Source: DSVZ01 sp964568145 (GTDB lineage: Bacteria > Verrucomicrobiota > Verrucomicrobiia > Limisphaerales > J093). From it: a stretch of DNA of 64,000 bases. The notes below the pieces were generated by a model. The model saw only the letters and a program-made list of their open reading frames with translations, was not told the DNA's origin and did no database searches. Below, one piece after another: positions 1 to 8,768 of the stretch; within the stretch, counting starts at the first letter, position 1, and every line of letters begins with the position of its first letter. The stretch covers positions 62,001-126,000 of the forward strand of contig CAZMOZ010000006.1 in assembly GCA_964568145.1 (NCBI GenBank), read 5' to 3'. The position numbers and the translations under genes were made by a program.

Positions 1-1
1 C

Positions 2-259
2 ATTCCGTTCTTCGATCCGAAGCATCCGCTGCACCGCCGCATCGCTGAAGTGGCCCGACAGGCGCGGGAGGAGTTGCTGCCCATCGTGCCCAAGATGCAG
101 ACGCCGGTCGCCACCGCCCGCGCGGACGCCCGGCGGCTGGTCGCCGGCAAGCTGGCGCAACTGGACGACCTGGTCGGGCGGTTGCTGGACGGCCAGCCGG
201 TCCGGTACACCGCGAAGCCGGAGGAGCCGATGAAGCTGCTCGAGTTGTTCCCGGCCTGA
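2..259 (+). CDS. C-terminal end of a truncated protein, possibly a DNA methylase
   Basis: The reading frame is already open at the window edge and ends with TGA, so only the last 85 residues are visible. An internal GTG at 50 is not a credible start because coding sequence continues in front of it (IPFFDPKHPLHRRIAEVARQ). The pattern of a DPxxPLHRR stretch, a charged helix and a final LDDLVGRLLDG is reminiscent of the C-termini of Eco57I/type IIG-like DNA methylases. That is a weak family resemblance and no catalytic motif is in view. The reading frame is convincing; the identity is tentative. The dinG-like gene follows after 38 bases on the same strand. Confidence 0.5.
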   Translation: MPFFDPKHPLHRRIAEVARQAREELLPIVPKMQTPVATARADARRLVAGKLAQLDDLVGRLLDGQPVRYTAKPEEPMKLLELFPA

Positions 260-297
260 CCCGGCCGCGCCCCCGGTCAAACGCCGCCTTCCCCGCC

Positions 298-2418
298 ATG
301 ATCAGCACCCTCGAAGCCCAGCCTGCCAGCGTGGCCGACGTCGTGGCCGTCACGCGGCAGTTCTTCTCGCCGGAGGGCGTGCTGGCGCGGGCGAAGAACT
401 TCGAGTACCGCCCGCAGCAGCAGGAGATGGCCGTGGCCGTGGCCGAGGCGCTCACCCGCGGCGAGCACCTCGTCGTCGAGGCCGGCACCGGCGTCGGCAA
501 GAGCCTGGCCTACCTCGTCCCGGCCATCCTCTTCGCCGTGGACCGGAAGAAGAAGGCCATCGTGTCCACGCACACGATCAACCTCCAGGAGCAGCTCACG
601 GAAAAGGACCTGCCGCTGCTCGAGCGCATCCTGCCGGTGAAGTTCCAGTACACGATGCTCAAGGGCCGGGCGAACTACCTCTGCACGCGCCGGCTCCACA
701 AGGCGCTCCAGCAGGCCCCGCAACTGTTCACCAGCACCGAACAGCAGGAGCTGGCCCGCATCCTCGAATGGTCGCGCCAGACCAGCGATGGCAGCCTGTC
801 GGACTTCGACGCGGAGCCGGACCCGAAGGTGTGGGCGCAGGTCTGCTCCGAGCGCGGGCTGTGCTCGCCGAAGCTCTGCGGGCACCCGTCCGAGTTTGTG
901 AAGGCCGGCGGTGAACCGTGTTTCTTCCAGCGCGTGCGCAGCCGCATCCTGTCCGCCGACGTGCTGGTGCTGAACCACACCCTGTTCTTCATGCACCTGG
1001 GCGGGCTGGACGAAGGCGTCGAGGACGGCGTGCTGTTCAAGAACGACTTCGTGATCTTCGACGAGGCGCACACGGTCGAGCAGGTGGCGGCGAAGCACAT
1101 CGGGCTGAGCGTCTCCAACGGCCAGTTGCGCTTCGCCCTGCAGCGGCTCTGGAATCCGCGCACCCAGAAGGGCCTGCTCGCCCTGCTCCGCCAGGGCCGC
1201 GCCGTGGAGCTGGTGGCCGACGTGTTCAAGCAGAGCGACGAGTTCTTCGCCGCGGTCGAGGCCGCTTGCGACGCCCTGCACGCCGAGGCCCGCGCCCGCG
1301 CCCGGCCGGGAGTTGAGACCGCCGGCGGCGAGGGCGGCGCGCGCCGGAACTGGGGCGAGTTGCGCATCCGCCGGCCGGACCTGGCGCCGGACACGCTCAC
1401 CCTGCCGCTGCGGCGGGTGTCCGAGGCGGTGCGCGAGCTGATTGACCTGGCCGAGGACAAGGACACCGCCGGCGAACTGCTCGAGTGCAACCGCCGGCTG
1501 GGCGAGTTGCGCGAGGCGGTCGGCGTCTTCCTCAGCCAGAGCGCGGACGAGCACGTCTATTGGGTCGAGCGCACCGGCAAGGCGCAGAAGAACCTGGCGT
1601 TGAACGCGGCGCCCGTGGACGTCGCGGACTTTCTGCGCAAACGCCTCTTCGCCTGCGAAACGTCGGTCATCATGACCAGCGCCACACTGGCCATGGACGT
1701 CAAACACCTCGGCCAGCCCACCAAACCCCGGCGCGGCAGCCGGGAAGGGCTCAATTACATCGCCGGCCGGGTCGGCGCGGACGACGCCACGCTGTTGCAG
1801 GTCGGTTCGCCGTTCGACTTTGCCCGCCAGATGCGCGTGTTTGTGGCGGGCAAGATGCCGGACCCGCGCGACCCCGGGTATCGCGCCGCGTTGGTGAAGT
1901 GGATCCAGCACTTCATCCGACTGACGCACGGCAAGGCGTTCGTGCTCTTCACCAACGCGCGGCTGATGCAGGAACTGGCCGGGGAACTCGAGCCGTTCTT
2001 CGCGCAGCTCGGCCTCGAGTGCTTCGTGCAAGGCACCGGCATGCCGCGCTCGACCATGCTCGAGCGCTTCAAGGCGGACGTGGACTCGGTGCTCTTCGGC
2101 ACGGACAGCTTCTGGCAGGGCGTGGACGTGCCGGGCGAGGCGCTGAGCAACGTGATCATCACCCGCCTGCCTTTCGCGGTGCCCGACCACCCGTTGATCG
2201 AGGCACGCATCGAGCGGATCGAGGCCGCCGGCGGCAACGCGTTCATGGACTTCTCGCTGCCCGAGGCCATCCTCAAATTCCGCCAGGGCGTGGGCCGGCT
2301 CATCCGCACCCGGACCGACACCGGGATCATCGCGGTGCTGGACAACCGTGTGCTCACCAAGCGCTACGGCCAGGCCTTTCTCGACGCGATACCGAAGTGT
2401 CCGGTGGAAATCGTCTGA
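298..2418 (+). CDS. dinG: DinG/XPD-family ATP-dependent DNA helicase
   Basis: This 706-residue superfamily 2 helicase is expected to unwind DNA 5'-3' with ATP and, in DinG and XPD, to clear damage or R-loop intermediates. The Walker A motif EAGTGVGKS is at 61-69, the DEAH box (IFDEAH) near 252-257 and the motif VI arginine cluster QGVGRLIRT near 663. Cysteines 129, 183, 189, 194 and 208 lie between motifs Ia and II, where DinG and XPD carry a 4Fe-4S cluster; the spacing is not the E. coli one, so cluster binding is inferred. The length matches the family. The ATG at 298 is the first start after the upstream gene. A gene-less stretch with a dispersed repeat follows. Confidence 0.9.
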   Translation: MISTLEAQPASVADVVAVTRQFFSPEGVLARAKNFEYRPQQQEMAVAVAEALTRGEHLVVEAGTGVGKSLAYLVPAILFAVDRKKKAIVSTHTINLQEQLTEKDLPLLERILPVKFQYTMLKGRANYLCTRRLHKALQQAPQLFTSTEQQELARILEWSRQTSDGSLSDFDAEPDPKVWAQVCSERGLCSPKLCGHPSEFVKAGGEPCFFQRVRSRILSADVLVLNHTLFFMHLGGLDEGVEDGVLFKNDFVIFDEAHTVEQVAAKHIGLSVSNGQLRFALQRLWNPRTQKGLLALLRQGRAVELVADVFKQSDEFFAAVEAACDALHAEARARARPGVETAGGEGGARRNWGELRIRRPDLAPDTLTLPLRRVSEAVRELIDLAEDKDTAGELLECNRRLGELREAVGVFLSQSADEHVYWVERTGKAQKNLALNAAPVDVADFLRKRLFACETSVIMTSATLAMDVKHLGQPTKPRRGSREGLNYIAGRVGADDATLLQVGSPFDFARQMRVFVAGKMPDPRDPGYRAALVKWIQHFIRLTHGKAFVLFTNARLMQELAGELEPFFAQLGLECFVQGTGMPRSTMLERFKADVDSVLFGTDSFWQGVDVPGEALSNVIITRLPFAVPDHPLIEARIERIEAAGGNAFMDFSLPEAILKFRQGVGRLIRTRTDTGIIAVLDNRVLTKRYGQAFLDAIPKCPVEIV

Positions 2419-2482
2419 GCGTGGCTGAAGGCCGGGCTCGCCGGAGCCCTGTTTCACCGATGCGAAATCCGAGGTTCGAAAC

Positions 2483-2612
2483 CCGAAATCCGAAGTCCGA
2501 AAGAATGGGTGAGGGGGCCGGGGCTGGGGATAAGCCCGGGATCGGAAGCGCAACGAACCGCGAACAAGGGACCAAGAACCAAGACAGCGGGGTTCGACGA
2601 AGCCACGCCCAC
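2483..2612 (+). repeat. Dispersed intergenic repeat, family A, copy 1
   Basis: This element lies in the 555-base gap between dinG and the EF-G gene. It aligns over about 130 bases with the reverse complement of 57612-57752: both have GAAATCCGAA, then CGAAAGAA, a purine-rich GGGGCTGGGGATAAG-type block, GGAAGC-CAACGAACC, GAACCAAGACAGC and GGCTCGACGGAGTC-type sequence, with scattered substitutions and small indels. A fragment of the end recurs at 5211. I see no coding capacity, tRNA or clear promoter in the rest of the gap; another GAACCAGGAAC-type purine block is near 2660. Confidence 0.75.
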
Positions 2613-2973
2613 CGGGGAGCAGGAGTAAGATTACGAGCAGGAGCAGTGCCCAGAACCCAGCTCCAGGAACCAGGAACTTTTGCTGAAAGCGCCGGTCTTG
2701 GCCCTCGGGTCCGGTGTCTGGGGTTCGGTTTCCTGCCTTCCGGCTTTTCCAATTCCTGAGTTTCCGGGTTTCGGCCCGGGTTCCTGCCGTTCCTCGCGGC
2801 TGGCGGCGGTGCCGGTCGCCGCCGGCCCGCCCCGGCTTCCGACTCCGGCCTTTCCGGGGCAAGCCCCTCGGCCGGTCCCGAATTGACGCGAAGTTTTGTT
2901 GGCGAAGCCGGGGTTTTCACCTAAAACTAGCGGCTTACGCAACGCAGCAATTTGATCTGAACCAGCGCCAACC

Positions 2974-5067
2974 ATGAAAGAATACGCACCGGGTGACATT
3001 CGAAACTTCGCCCTAGTGGGCCACGCCACCTGCGGCAAGACCATGCTCAGCGAGTGCCTGCTCGCCTGCAGCGGGGTCATCGGCCGCCTGGGCAGCGTGG
3101 CCAATGGCACCACCGTCTCGGACTACCACGAAAGCGAGCAGAAGCGGCAGATTTCCATCCAGACCTCGCTGCTCCACACCGAGTGGCTGGGCAAGAAGCT
3201 CAACATCCTCGACACGCCCGGCTACCAGGACTTCGCCAGCGAGGCGCTGGGCGCCCTGCGGGCCTGCGACTTCGCGGTGGTGGTCGTGCATGCCGTGGAC
3301 GGCGTGGGCCTGGGCACCACCCAGGTGGTCCAGTACGCAGCGGATTTCAACCTCCCCAAGGTTTTCGTGGTGAACATGGTGGACAAGGAGCACGCAAACT
3401 TCGACGCCGTGCTCGCCGATCTCAAGGAACGCTACGGCTCCAAGGTCATCCCGCTGGCGCTGCCCGTGGATTCCGGCCCGGGCTTTCACAAGGTGCTGGA
3501 CGTGATGCGCTGCGAACTCATCACCTACGCCACCGACGGCAGCGGCAAGTACGGCGAGACGCCGGCCGAAGGCGAATGGGCGGACAAGGCCAGGGCGTAC
3601 CATCAGGAACTCATCGAGCACATCGCCGAGGCGGACGACGCCCTGCTCCAGAAGTTCTTCGACCAGGGCGGGCTCAGCGAGGAGGAGCTGCGCGGCGGGC
3701 TGCATGCGGCCTTTCAGAAGCGCGAGATCATTCCCGTGTTTTGCACGGCGGCCGAGAACAACATCGGCGTCGCCCGCCTCATGGACTTCATTGCCAAGTA
3801 CGGCTCCTCCCCCGTGGACCGGCTCATGGTGACCGGCGAGGACACGGACGGCAACCCCGTGACGGTCTCCCTGACGGACCCGAACACCGTCGCCTTTGTG
3901 TTCAAGACGCTGAACGAGGCGCACATCGGCGAGGTGTCGTTCCTGCGGGTTTACTCGGGCACCGTGCGGTTCGGCATGGACCTGTTCAACCCGGCGCGCA
4001 ACATCACCGAGCGCATCGGCCAGCTTTCGCTCCTCAACGGCAAGACCCGCACCGCCGTGCCCACGCTCGGCCCTGGGGACATTGGCGTGACCGTGAAGCT
4101 CAAGGACACCCACACCGGCGACACCTTGTGCTCGCCGGGTCTCACCGTCCGGCTGCCGCGGGTCGAGTTCCCGAAACCCAGCATCCACGCCGCGCTCAAG
4201 CTCAGGTCCAAGGGCGAGGAGGACAAGGTCGCCCAGGGCCTGGCCGCGCTGGCCAACGAGGATCCCACCTTCCGCTACACGGTGGATTCCGAGTTGCACC
4301 AGACGGTGCTGTCCGGGCAGGGCGAACTACATCTCCAGGTCATCTCGGAACGCCTGCGCGGCCGCTACAAGGTGGAGTTCGATCTGATCGCGCCGCGGAT
4401 TCGTTTCCGCGAGACCATCAAGACGCGCGGCGAGTCCAAGTACCGCCACAAGAAACAAACCGGCGGCGCGGGCCAGTTTGCCGAGGTCTGGATGCGCATC
4501 GAGCCGCTGCCGCGCGGCTCTGGCGTGGAGTTCACCGAAAGCCTGGTTGGCCAGAACGTGGACCGCGTGTTCGTGCCCTCGGTCGAGAAGGGCGTCAACG
4601 CTGCCTGCAACGAGGGCATCCTGGCCGGCTACCGCGTCGTGGACGTGAAGATTGATTTCTACGACGGCAAGATGCACCCGGTGGACTCGAAGGACGTGGC
4701 CTTCCAGATCGCCGGCAAGGAGGCGTTCCGCGAGGCCTTCCTCGCGGCCCGGCCCTGCCTGCTCGAACCCATCCACCGCGTCGAGATCAAGGTGCCTTCG
4801 GACGCCATGGGCCACGTGATCGGCGACCTCTCCAGCCGCCGGGGCAAGATTCTGGACATGGACGCTGACGGCGGATTCCAAATCGTGAAGGCCGCCGTGC
4901 CGGCCATGGAGCTGTACCAGTACTCCACCGTGTTGCGCTCGCTGACCGGCGGTCGCGCGGCGCACATGGAGGAGTTCGATCACTACGAGGAGATGCCCAA
5001 GGAACTCGAGGCCAAGGTCATCGCCGACGCCAAGAAGGCGAAGGAAGAACAACAGGCCAACGCCTGA
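2974..5067 (+). CDS. fusA-like: Elongation factor G paralogue (translational GTPase)
   Basis: This is a full-length five-domain EF-G-type GTPase of 697 residues. The G1 loop GHATCGKT is at 16-23 and G3 DTPG at 80-83. The usual G4 NKxD reads NMVD at 134-137, so the lysine is replaced by methionine. The C-terminal domains IV and V are present (SLVGQNVDRVFVPSVEKG, then a GHVIGDLSSRRGKI segment), which argues for ribosome action rather than a free GTPase. No rpsL, rpsG or tuf genes surround it, as they would the housekeeping fusA, so a secondary EF-G (EF-G2 type) is likely. The ATG at 2974 puts the P-loop at the normal distance from the N-terminus. Confidence 0.85.
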   Translation: MKEYAPGDIRNFALVGHATCGKTMLSECLLACSGVIGRLGSVANGTTVSDYHESEQKRQISIQTSLLHTEWLGKKLNILDTPGYQDFASEALGALRACDFAVVVVHAVDGVGLGTTQVVQYAADFNLPKVFVVNMVDKEHANFDAVLADLKERYGSKVIPLALPVDSGPGFHKVLDVMRCELITYATDGSGKYGETPAEGEWADKARAYHQELIEHIAEADDALLQKFFDQGGLSEEELRGGLHAAFQKREIIPVFCTAAENNIGVARLMDFIAKYGSSPVDRLMVTGEDTDGNPVTVSLTDPNTVAFVFKTLNEAHIGEVSFLRVYSGTVRFGMDLFNPARNITERIGQLSLLNGKTRTAVPTLGPGDIGVTVKLKDTHTGDTLCSPGLTVRLPRVEFPKPSIHAALKLRSKGEEDKVAQGLAALANEDPTFRYTVDSELHQTVLSGQGELHLQVISERLRGRYKVEFDLIAPRIRFRETIKTRGESKYRHKKQTGGAGQFAEVWMRIEPLPRGSGVEFTESLVGQNVDRVFVPSVEKGVNAACNEGILAGYRVVDVKIDFYDGKMHPVDSKDVAFQIAGKEAFREAFLAARPCLLEPIHRVEIKVPSDAMGHVIGDLSSRRGKILDMDADGGFQIVKAAVPAMELYQYSTVLRSLTGGRAAHMEEFDHYEEMPKELEAKVIADAKKAKEEQQANA

Positions 5068-5094
5068 GCCGGACGCCTGACCGGGCTGCGGAGT

Positions 5095-5205
5095 CCACGT
5101 CCGCGGACAGCGGAGCCGGCCGTAGTGGCCCAGGCGACTTCGCCTGGACCCGTGCCGCGGGCGACCCGCCCGCGAGGACTGCGGTCTGACGACCGCAGCC
5201 ACTAG
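5095..5205 (+). repeat. Hairpin-cluster repeat, family B, copy 1
   Basis: This intergenic element consists of consecutive hairpins: AGGCGACTTCGCCT, GCGGGCGACCCGCCCGC and CTGCGGTCTGACGACCGCAG. The hairpin part is bounded by GTAGTGGC (5122) and GCCACTA (ending 5205), themselves inverted. A palindromic module CCACGTCCGCGGACAGCGG precedes it at 5095. Related modules recur at 31253-31369 and 46164-46278. It abuts a fragment of family A, so the 271-base gap between the EF-G and metY genes is nearly all repeat. Confidence 0.75.
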
Positions 5206-5210
5206 AAGTC

Positions 5211-5245
5211 AGGGCTCGACGGAGTCTCACCCCACCCCGTCAAGG
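5211..5245 (+). repeat. Family A repeat fragment, copy 3
   Basis: The stretch AGGGCTCGACGGAGTCTCAC and the bases to CAAGG match the end of the family A copy at 57612-57752 (read on the minus strand) at nearly every position. Only this end is present, joined directly to the family B element. Confidence 0.65.
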
Positions 5246-5338
5246 CCGGCCCGGCGCAAAAGGGGGATGTGTCCTCGCTGTCGCACCCGCGCAACCACCG
5301 CTTGCCTCGGCTCCGGCCGGCGGTAAGCTTTGCGGCCC

Positions 5339-6628
5339 ATGAAATTCGAGACACTCTGCCTCCACGGAGGCGCGCAGCCCGATCCCACCACCCTGTCGCG
5401 CGCGGTGCCGGTTTACCGCACCTCGTCGTACGTTTTCCGCAGCACCGAGCACGCCGCAAACCTGTTTGCCCTCAAGGAACTGGGCAACATCTACACGCGC
5501 CTGATGAACCCCACCACCGACGTGCTCGAAAAGCGCGTCGCGCTCCTCGAAGGCGCGCCCGAGTTCGGCGGGCTGGGCCTGGCCTCCGGCACCAGCGGCG
5601 TCTTTTACTCGATCATCAACCTGGCCCAGGCCGGCGACAACGTCGTGTCCGCCCGCAACCTGTACGGCGGCACCTACACAATGTTCAACGACATCCTGCC
5701 CAAGCTGGGCCTCACCGTGAAGTTCGTGGACTCGAACGACCCGCAGAACTTCGCCCGCGCCGTTGACGACCGCACCCGCGCGCTGTTCTGCGAAACGGTC
5801 TCGAATCCGGCCCTCGAGGTCACCGATCTCGAAGCCGTGGCGCGGATCGCCCACGTCGCCGGCCTGCCGCTGATCGTGGACTCCACCTTTTCGACGCCGT
5901 ACCTGACGCAGCCCATCGCGTTCGGCGCGGACATCGTGGTGCACTCGCTCACCAAATGGCTCGGCGGCCACGGCACCGGCATCGGCGGCGTGGTGGTGGA
6001 CAGCGGCCGGTTCAACTGGGCCGCGGGCAGGCATGCGCTTTACACCACCTCGGACGAATCCTACCACGGCCTGCGCTGGGGTCTGGACCTGCCGGATCCG
6101 CTGCGCCCGCTGGCGTTTATCCTCCGCATGCGGACGGTGCCGCTGCGCAATCTGGGCGCGTGCATTTCCCCGGACAATTCCTGGATGTTCCTGCAAGGCA
6201 TCGAGACGCTGCCCTTGCGGATGGAGCGGCACTGCGAGAACGCGCTGGCGGTCGCGCAATGGCTGCGGCAGCAGCCCCAGGTGACCTGGGTGCGCTTCCC
6301 CGGCCTGCCGGACGACCCCGAATACGCGCGCAACCAGAAGTACCTGCGCGGCAAAGGCGGCGCGATGGTGGTCTTCGGCATCAAGGGCGGCAAGGAAGCC
6401 GGCCGGAAGTTCATTGACAGCCTGAAGCTCTTCTCCCACCTCGCGAACGTGGGCGACGCCAAGTCGCTGGCCATCCACAGCGCCACCACCACGCACTCGC
6501 AGCTCAGCGAGGAGCAGCAGCGTGCCGGCGGCATCACGCCCGACCTGGTGCGGCTGAGCGTCGGCCTGGAGAGCATCGAGGACATCCTCGCGGACCTCGA
6601 GCAGGCGCTGCGGGCGGCGGCGGCCTGA
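5339..6628 (+). CDS. metY: O-acetylhomoserine aminocarboxypropyltransferase (sulfhydrylase)
   Basis: This PLP enzyme of the Cys/Met metabolism family makes homocysteine directly from O-acetylhomoserine and sulfide. It has 429 residues, the usual MetY length. The Schiff-base lysine is K206 in VVHSLTKWLGGHGTGIGG, and the N-terminal motif FETLCLHGG and the GLASGTSG phosphate-binding region fit MetY better than cystathionine gamma-synthase. An in-frame TTG lies nine bases upstream, but the ATG at 5339 gives the canonical N-terminus. It is followed after 56 bases by metX, which makes its substrate; the two probably form an operon. Confidence 0.92.
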   Translation: MKFETLCLHGGAQPDPTTLSRAVPVYRTSSYVFRSTEHAANLFALKELGNIYTRLMNPTTDVLEKRVALLEGAPEFGGLGLASGTSGVFYSIINLAQAGDNVVSARNLYGGTYTMFNDILPKLGLTVKFVDSNDPQNFARAVDDRTRALFCETVSNPALEVTDLEAVARIAHVAGLPLIVDSTFSTPYLTQPIAFGADIVVHSLTKWLGGHGTGIGGVVVDSGRFNWAAGRHALYTTSDESYHGLRWGLDLPDPLRPLAFILRMRTVPLRNLGACISPDNSWMFLQGIETLPLRMERHCENALAVAQWLRQQPQVTWVRFPGLPDDPEYARNQKYLRGKGGAMVVFGIKGGKEAGRKFIDSLKLFSHLANVGDAKSLAIHSATTTHSQLSEEQQRAGGITPDLVRLSVGLESIEDILADLEQALRAAAA

Positions 6629-6684
6629 CAGGCGGCTTGTTCAGCCGGAGGCCAGGGCGCTAGGCTGCAACCGCCGCGCTTTTT

Positions 6685-7842
6685 ATGACGCGTTCGATCG
6701 GCCGAGTCCGAACCCAGTTCTTCGAGTACGAAAATCCCCGGCAGCCGTTGCGGCTGCGGGTGGGCGGCCGGCTGCCGCGGTTCACCCTGGCCTACGAGAT
6801 GTACGGCCGGATGAACGCGGACCGCTCGAACGTCATCCTGCTTTACCATGCCATGACCGGCAGCCAGCACGCCGCCGGCCTGAACAGCCACGTGTCCGGC
6901 GTGGACGGCCGCTGGACCGAGGAGATGCACCACGGCTGGTGGGATGGCTTCATCGGACCGGGCAAGGCGCTGGACACGCGCCGCTTCTGCGTGGTGTGCG
7001 CGAACTACCTGGGCGGGTGTTACGGCTCGACCGGTCCCGCCTCGACCAACCCCGCCACCGGCCGCCGCTGGGGACCGGCCTTCCCGGTCCTGCGCATGAG
7101 CGACATCGTGGATTCGCAGATGAAGCTGCTCGACGCCCTCGGCGTGCCCCGGCTGCACGCCGTGGTGGGGGCGTCCATCGGCGGCTACCTCGCGCTGCTC
7201 ACCGCCACGCGCTACCCCGAGCGGGTGAAGATCGTCATCCCGATCGGCACCGGCGTCGAGACCACCATCTACCAGCGCATCCTGAACTTCGAGCAGGTCA
7301 CGGCCATCGAGGGCGACCCGCATTTCCGGGGCGGCGACTACTACAACGGTCCGCCGCCCAACCTCGGCCTGGCCCTGGCCCGGCGCATCGCGCACAAAAC
7401 CTTCGTCTCGCTGGAAACCCTCCGCGAGCGCGCGCGCGGCGAGGTCGTGAGCCAGAAACCCCCGCACGGCTGGTACGAGATGAACCACCCGGTCGAGTCT
7501 TACATGCTCCACCAGGGCGACAAGTTCGTGCGCCGCTTCGACGCAAACACGTACCTGCGCATCCTCGACGCCTGGCAGTGGTTCGACCTCGTGGCCGAGG
7601 CGGGGGCGAAGGATTACCACGACCTCTTCGCCCGCTGCCGCCGCCAGGAGTTTCTGGTCTTCAGCATTGATTCGGACGCCATGTACCACCCGGCCGAGCA
7701 GGCCAAGCTGGTGGGGCTGCTCAAGCGCGCGCAGGTGCCGGTCATGTGGATCACGGTCCACTCGGACAAGGGCCACGACTCGTTCCTGCTCGAACCCCGC
7801 CTCTACACGCCGCACCTGATCCAAGTGCTCGGCCAGGCTTGA
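6685..7842 (+). CDS. metX: Homoserine O-acetyltransferase
   Basis: This alpha/beta-hydrolase acylates homoserine, the first committed step of methionine synthesis, and supplies the metY product encoded just upstream. The nucleophile elbow is VVGASIGGYLAL (Ser164; classical MetX has GGSMGGM). The acid is probably the aspartate in SIDSDAMYHP and the histidine lies in DKGHDSFLLE. The MetX signature YGSTGPASTNPATGRRWG is present. The length of 385 residues is typical. Acetyl versus succinyl specificity cannot be settled from sequence alone, but pairing with metY supports acetyl transfer. Confidence 0.88.
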   Translation: MTRSIGRVRTQFFEYENPRQPLRLRVGGRLPRFTLAYEMYGRMNADRSNVILLYHAMTGSQHAAGLNSHVSGVDGRWTEEMHHGWWDGFIGPGKALDTRRFCVVCANYLGGCYGSTGPASTNPATGRRWGPAFPVLRMSDIVDSQMKLLDALGVPRLHAVVGASIGGYLALLTATRYPERVKIVIPIGTGVETTIYQRILNFEQVTAIEGDPHFRGGDYYNGPPPNLGLALARRIAHKTFVSLETLRERARGEVVSQKPPHGWYEMNHPVESYMLHQGDKFVRRFDANTYLRILDAWQWFDLVAEAGAKDYHDLFARCRRQEFLVFSIDSDAMYHPAEQAKLVGLLKRAQVPVMWITVHSDKGHDSFLLEPRLYTPHLIQVLGQA

Positions 7843-8049
7843 GCTGGCTTGAGCCGGTGCGAACCATCTTTCCGCGCCGGTCTTTCGGGGGCGCTGGACG
7901 CAAACCGCGTCCACCCGAATCGAGTATGCTCCCCAGCCGCCAGTTCAGGCTGAACGGAGCAGGGAACCTTTGCCAGTTGACCCAAAACACAGCAGGTTCA
8001 TCCCTTGCGCGCGGTTTGGCGTGTTGGGCGGGCAGGATGGCTTTGAATC

Positions 8050-8766
8050 TCAAACGAGCCCCAGCCACGCCAGCAACCCCTGCCAGTCGCCGGCCGGGTC
8101 TCCGGCATTCGCCGCGGCGGTGAGATGCCAGGTTTGCCAGCCTTGCGCACGCGCGGGCTCGAGGTCGTTGTCCGGCCGGTCGCCCACCATCAGCGTCTCG
8201 CCGGGCGCGATGCCTCGCGCGGCCAGGCGGGCGGTCAGAATGCGAAACACATGCGGGTCGGGTTTGCTGAAGCCGTGCTGGCAGGACCAGAAACACAGCT
8301 CTGGCGTGAACACGTCGCGGTTCAAATCCGCCCCGTGCAGGTGCCAGTCCAGTTCCCGCCAGGTGTAGGCCTGGGCGTTCGAGGCCAGACCCAGCACCAG
8401 CCCGGCACGGGTCAGCGCGCGCAAAGCCTCCGCCGCGCCCGCCATCAAATGTAATGACCGCCCGAGTTGCATCTGCGTGAAGATGAACTCGTCTTGTTGT
8501 TGCGCGGGCAGCGCGGCCAGCGCCGGCATCACCTCGGCCACCACCGCCGGCCACCACACCTCGGGAAAGGCGATGCCGCGGGCGCGGGCCCCGGCGTGTT
8601 CGCGCGCGATCACCTGCGCGCACGCCGCGGCGAAGTCCAACTGCGACAGCGCCGGCGCGCAGCCCAGCGTGTCCCGCCATAACGTGATCCAGCGCGCCTC
8701 GGCATCGGCGGGCGGCCGGCCCACCTCGAGCAGGGTCTGGTACACGTCACAAATGACGGCGCGCAT
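8050..8766 (-). CDS. HAD-superfamily hydrolase
   Basis: This 238-residue phosphatase-type HAD protein has motif I DVYQTL at the N-terminus (second aspartate replaced by tyrosine, as in haloacid-dehalogenase-like members), motif II GLASN, the motif III lysine in SKPDPHVF and motif IV VGDRPDND. The ATG at 8766 places motif I at residue 7; an ATG at 8787 would add seven residues and overlap the upstream gene. It starts two bases after the glycosyltransferase stop, so the two are almost certainly co-translated. The substrate is unknown. A phospho-sugar is plausible given a glucosyl-phosphoglycerate-synthase-like gene nearby, but nothing in the sequence shows it. Confidence 0.85.
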   Translation of the reverse strand: MRAVICDVYQTLLEVGRPPADAEARWITLWRDTLGCAPALSQLDFAAACAQVIAREHAGARARGIAFPEVWWPAVVAEVMPALAALPAQQQDEFIFTQMQLGRSLHLMAGAAEALRALTRAGLVLGLASNAQAYTWRELDWHLHGADLNRDVFTPELCFWSCQHGFSKPDPHVFRILTARLAARGIAPGETLMVGDRPDNDLEPARAQGWQTWHLTAAANAGDPAGDWQGLLAWLGLV

Positions 8767-8768
8767 GG

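Noticed and set aside
277..2862. 861-codon open frame antisense to the DinG-type helicase
   Set aside because: The translation is Arg/His/Leu/Gln-rich with no motifs, as is typical of the antisense of GC-rich coding DNA; the sense frame has all helicase motifs.
6061..7914. 617-codon minus-strand frame over metY-metX
   Set aside because: It is antisense to two clearly identified enzymes and has no recognisable residues.
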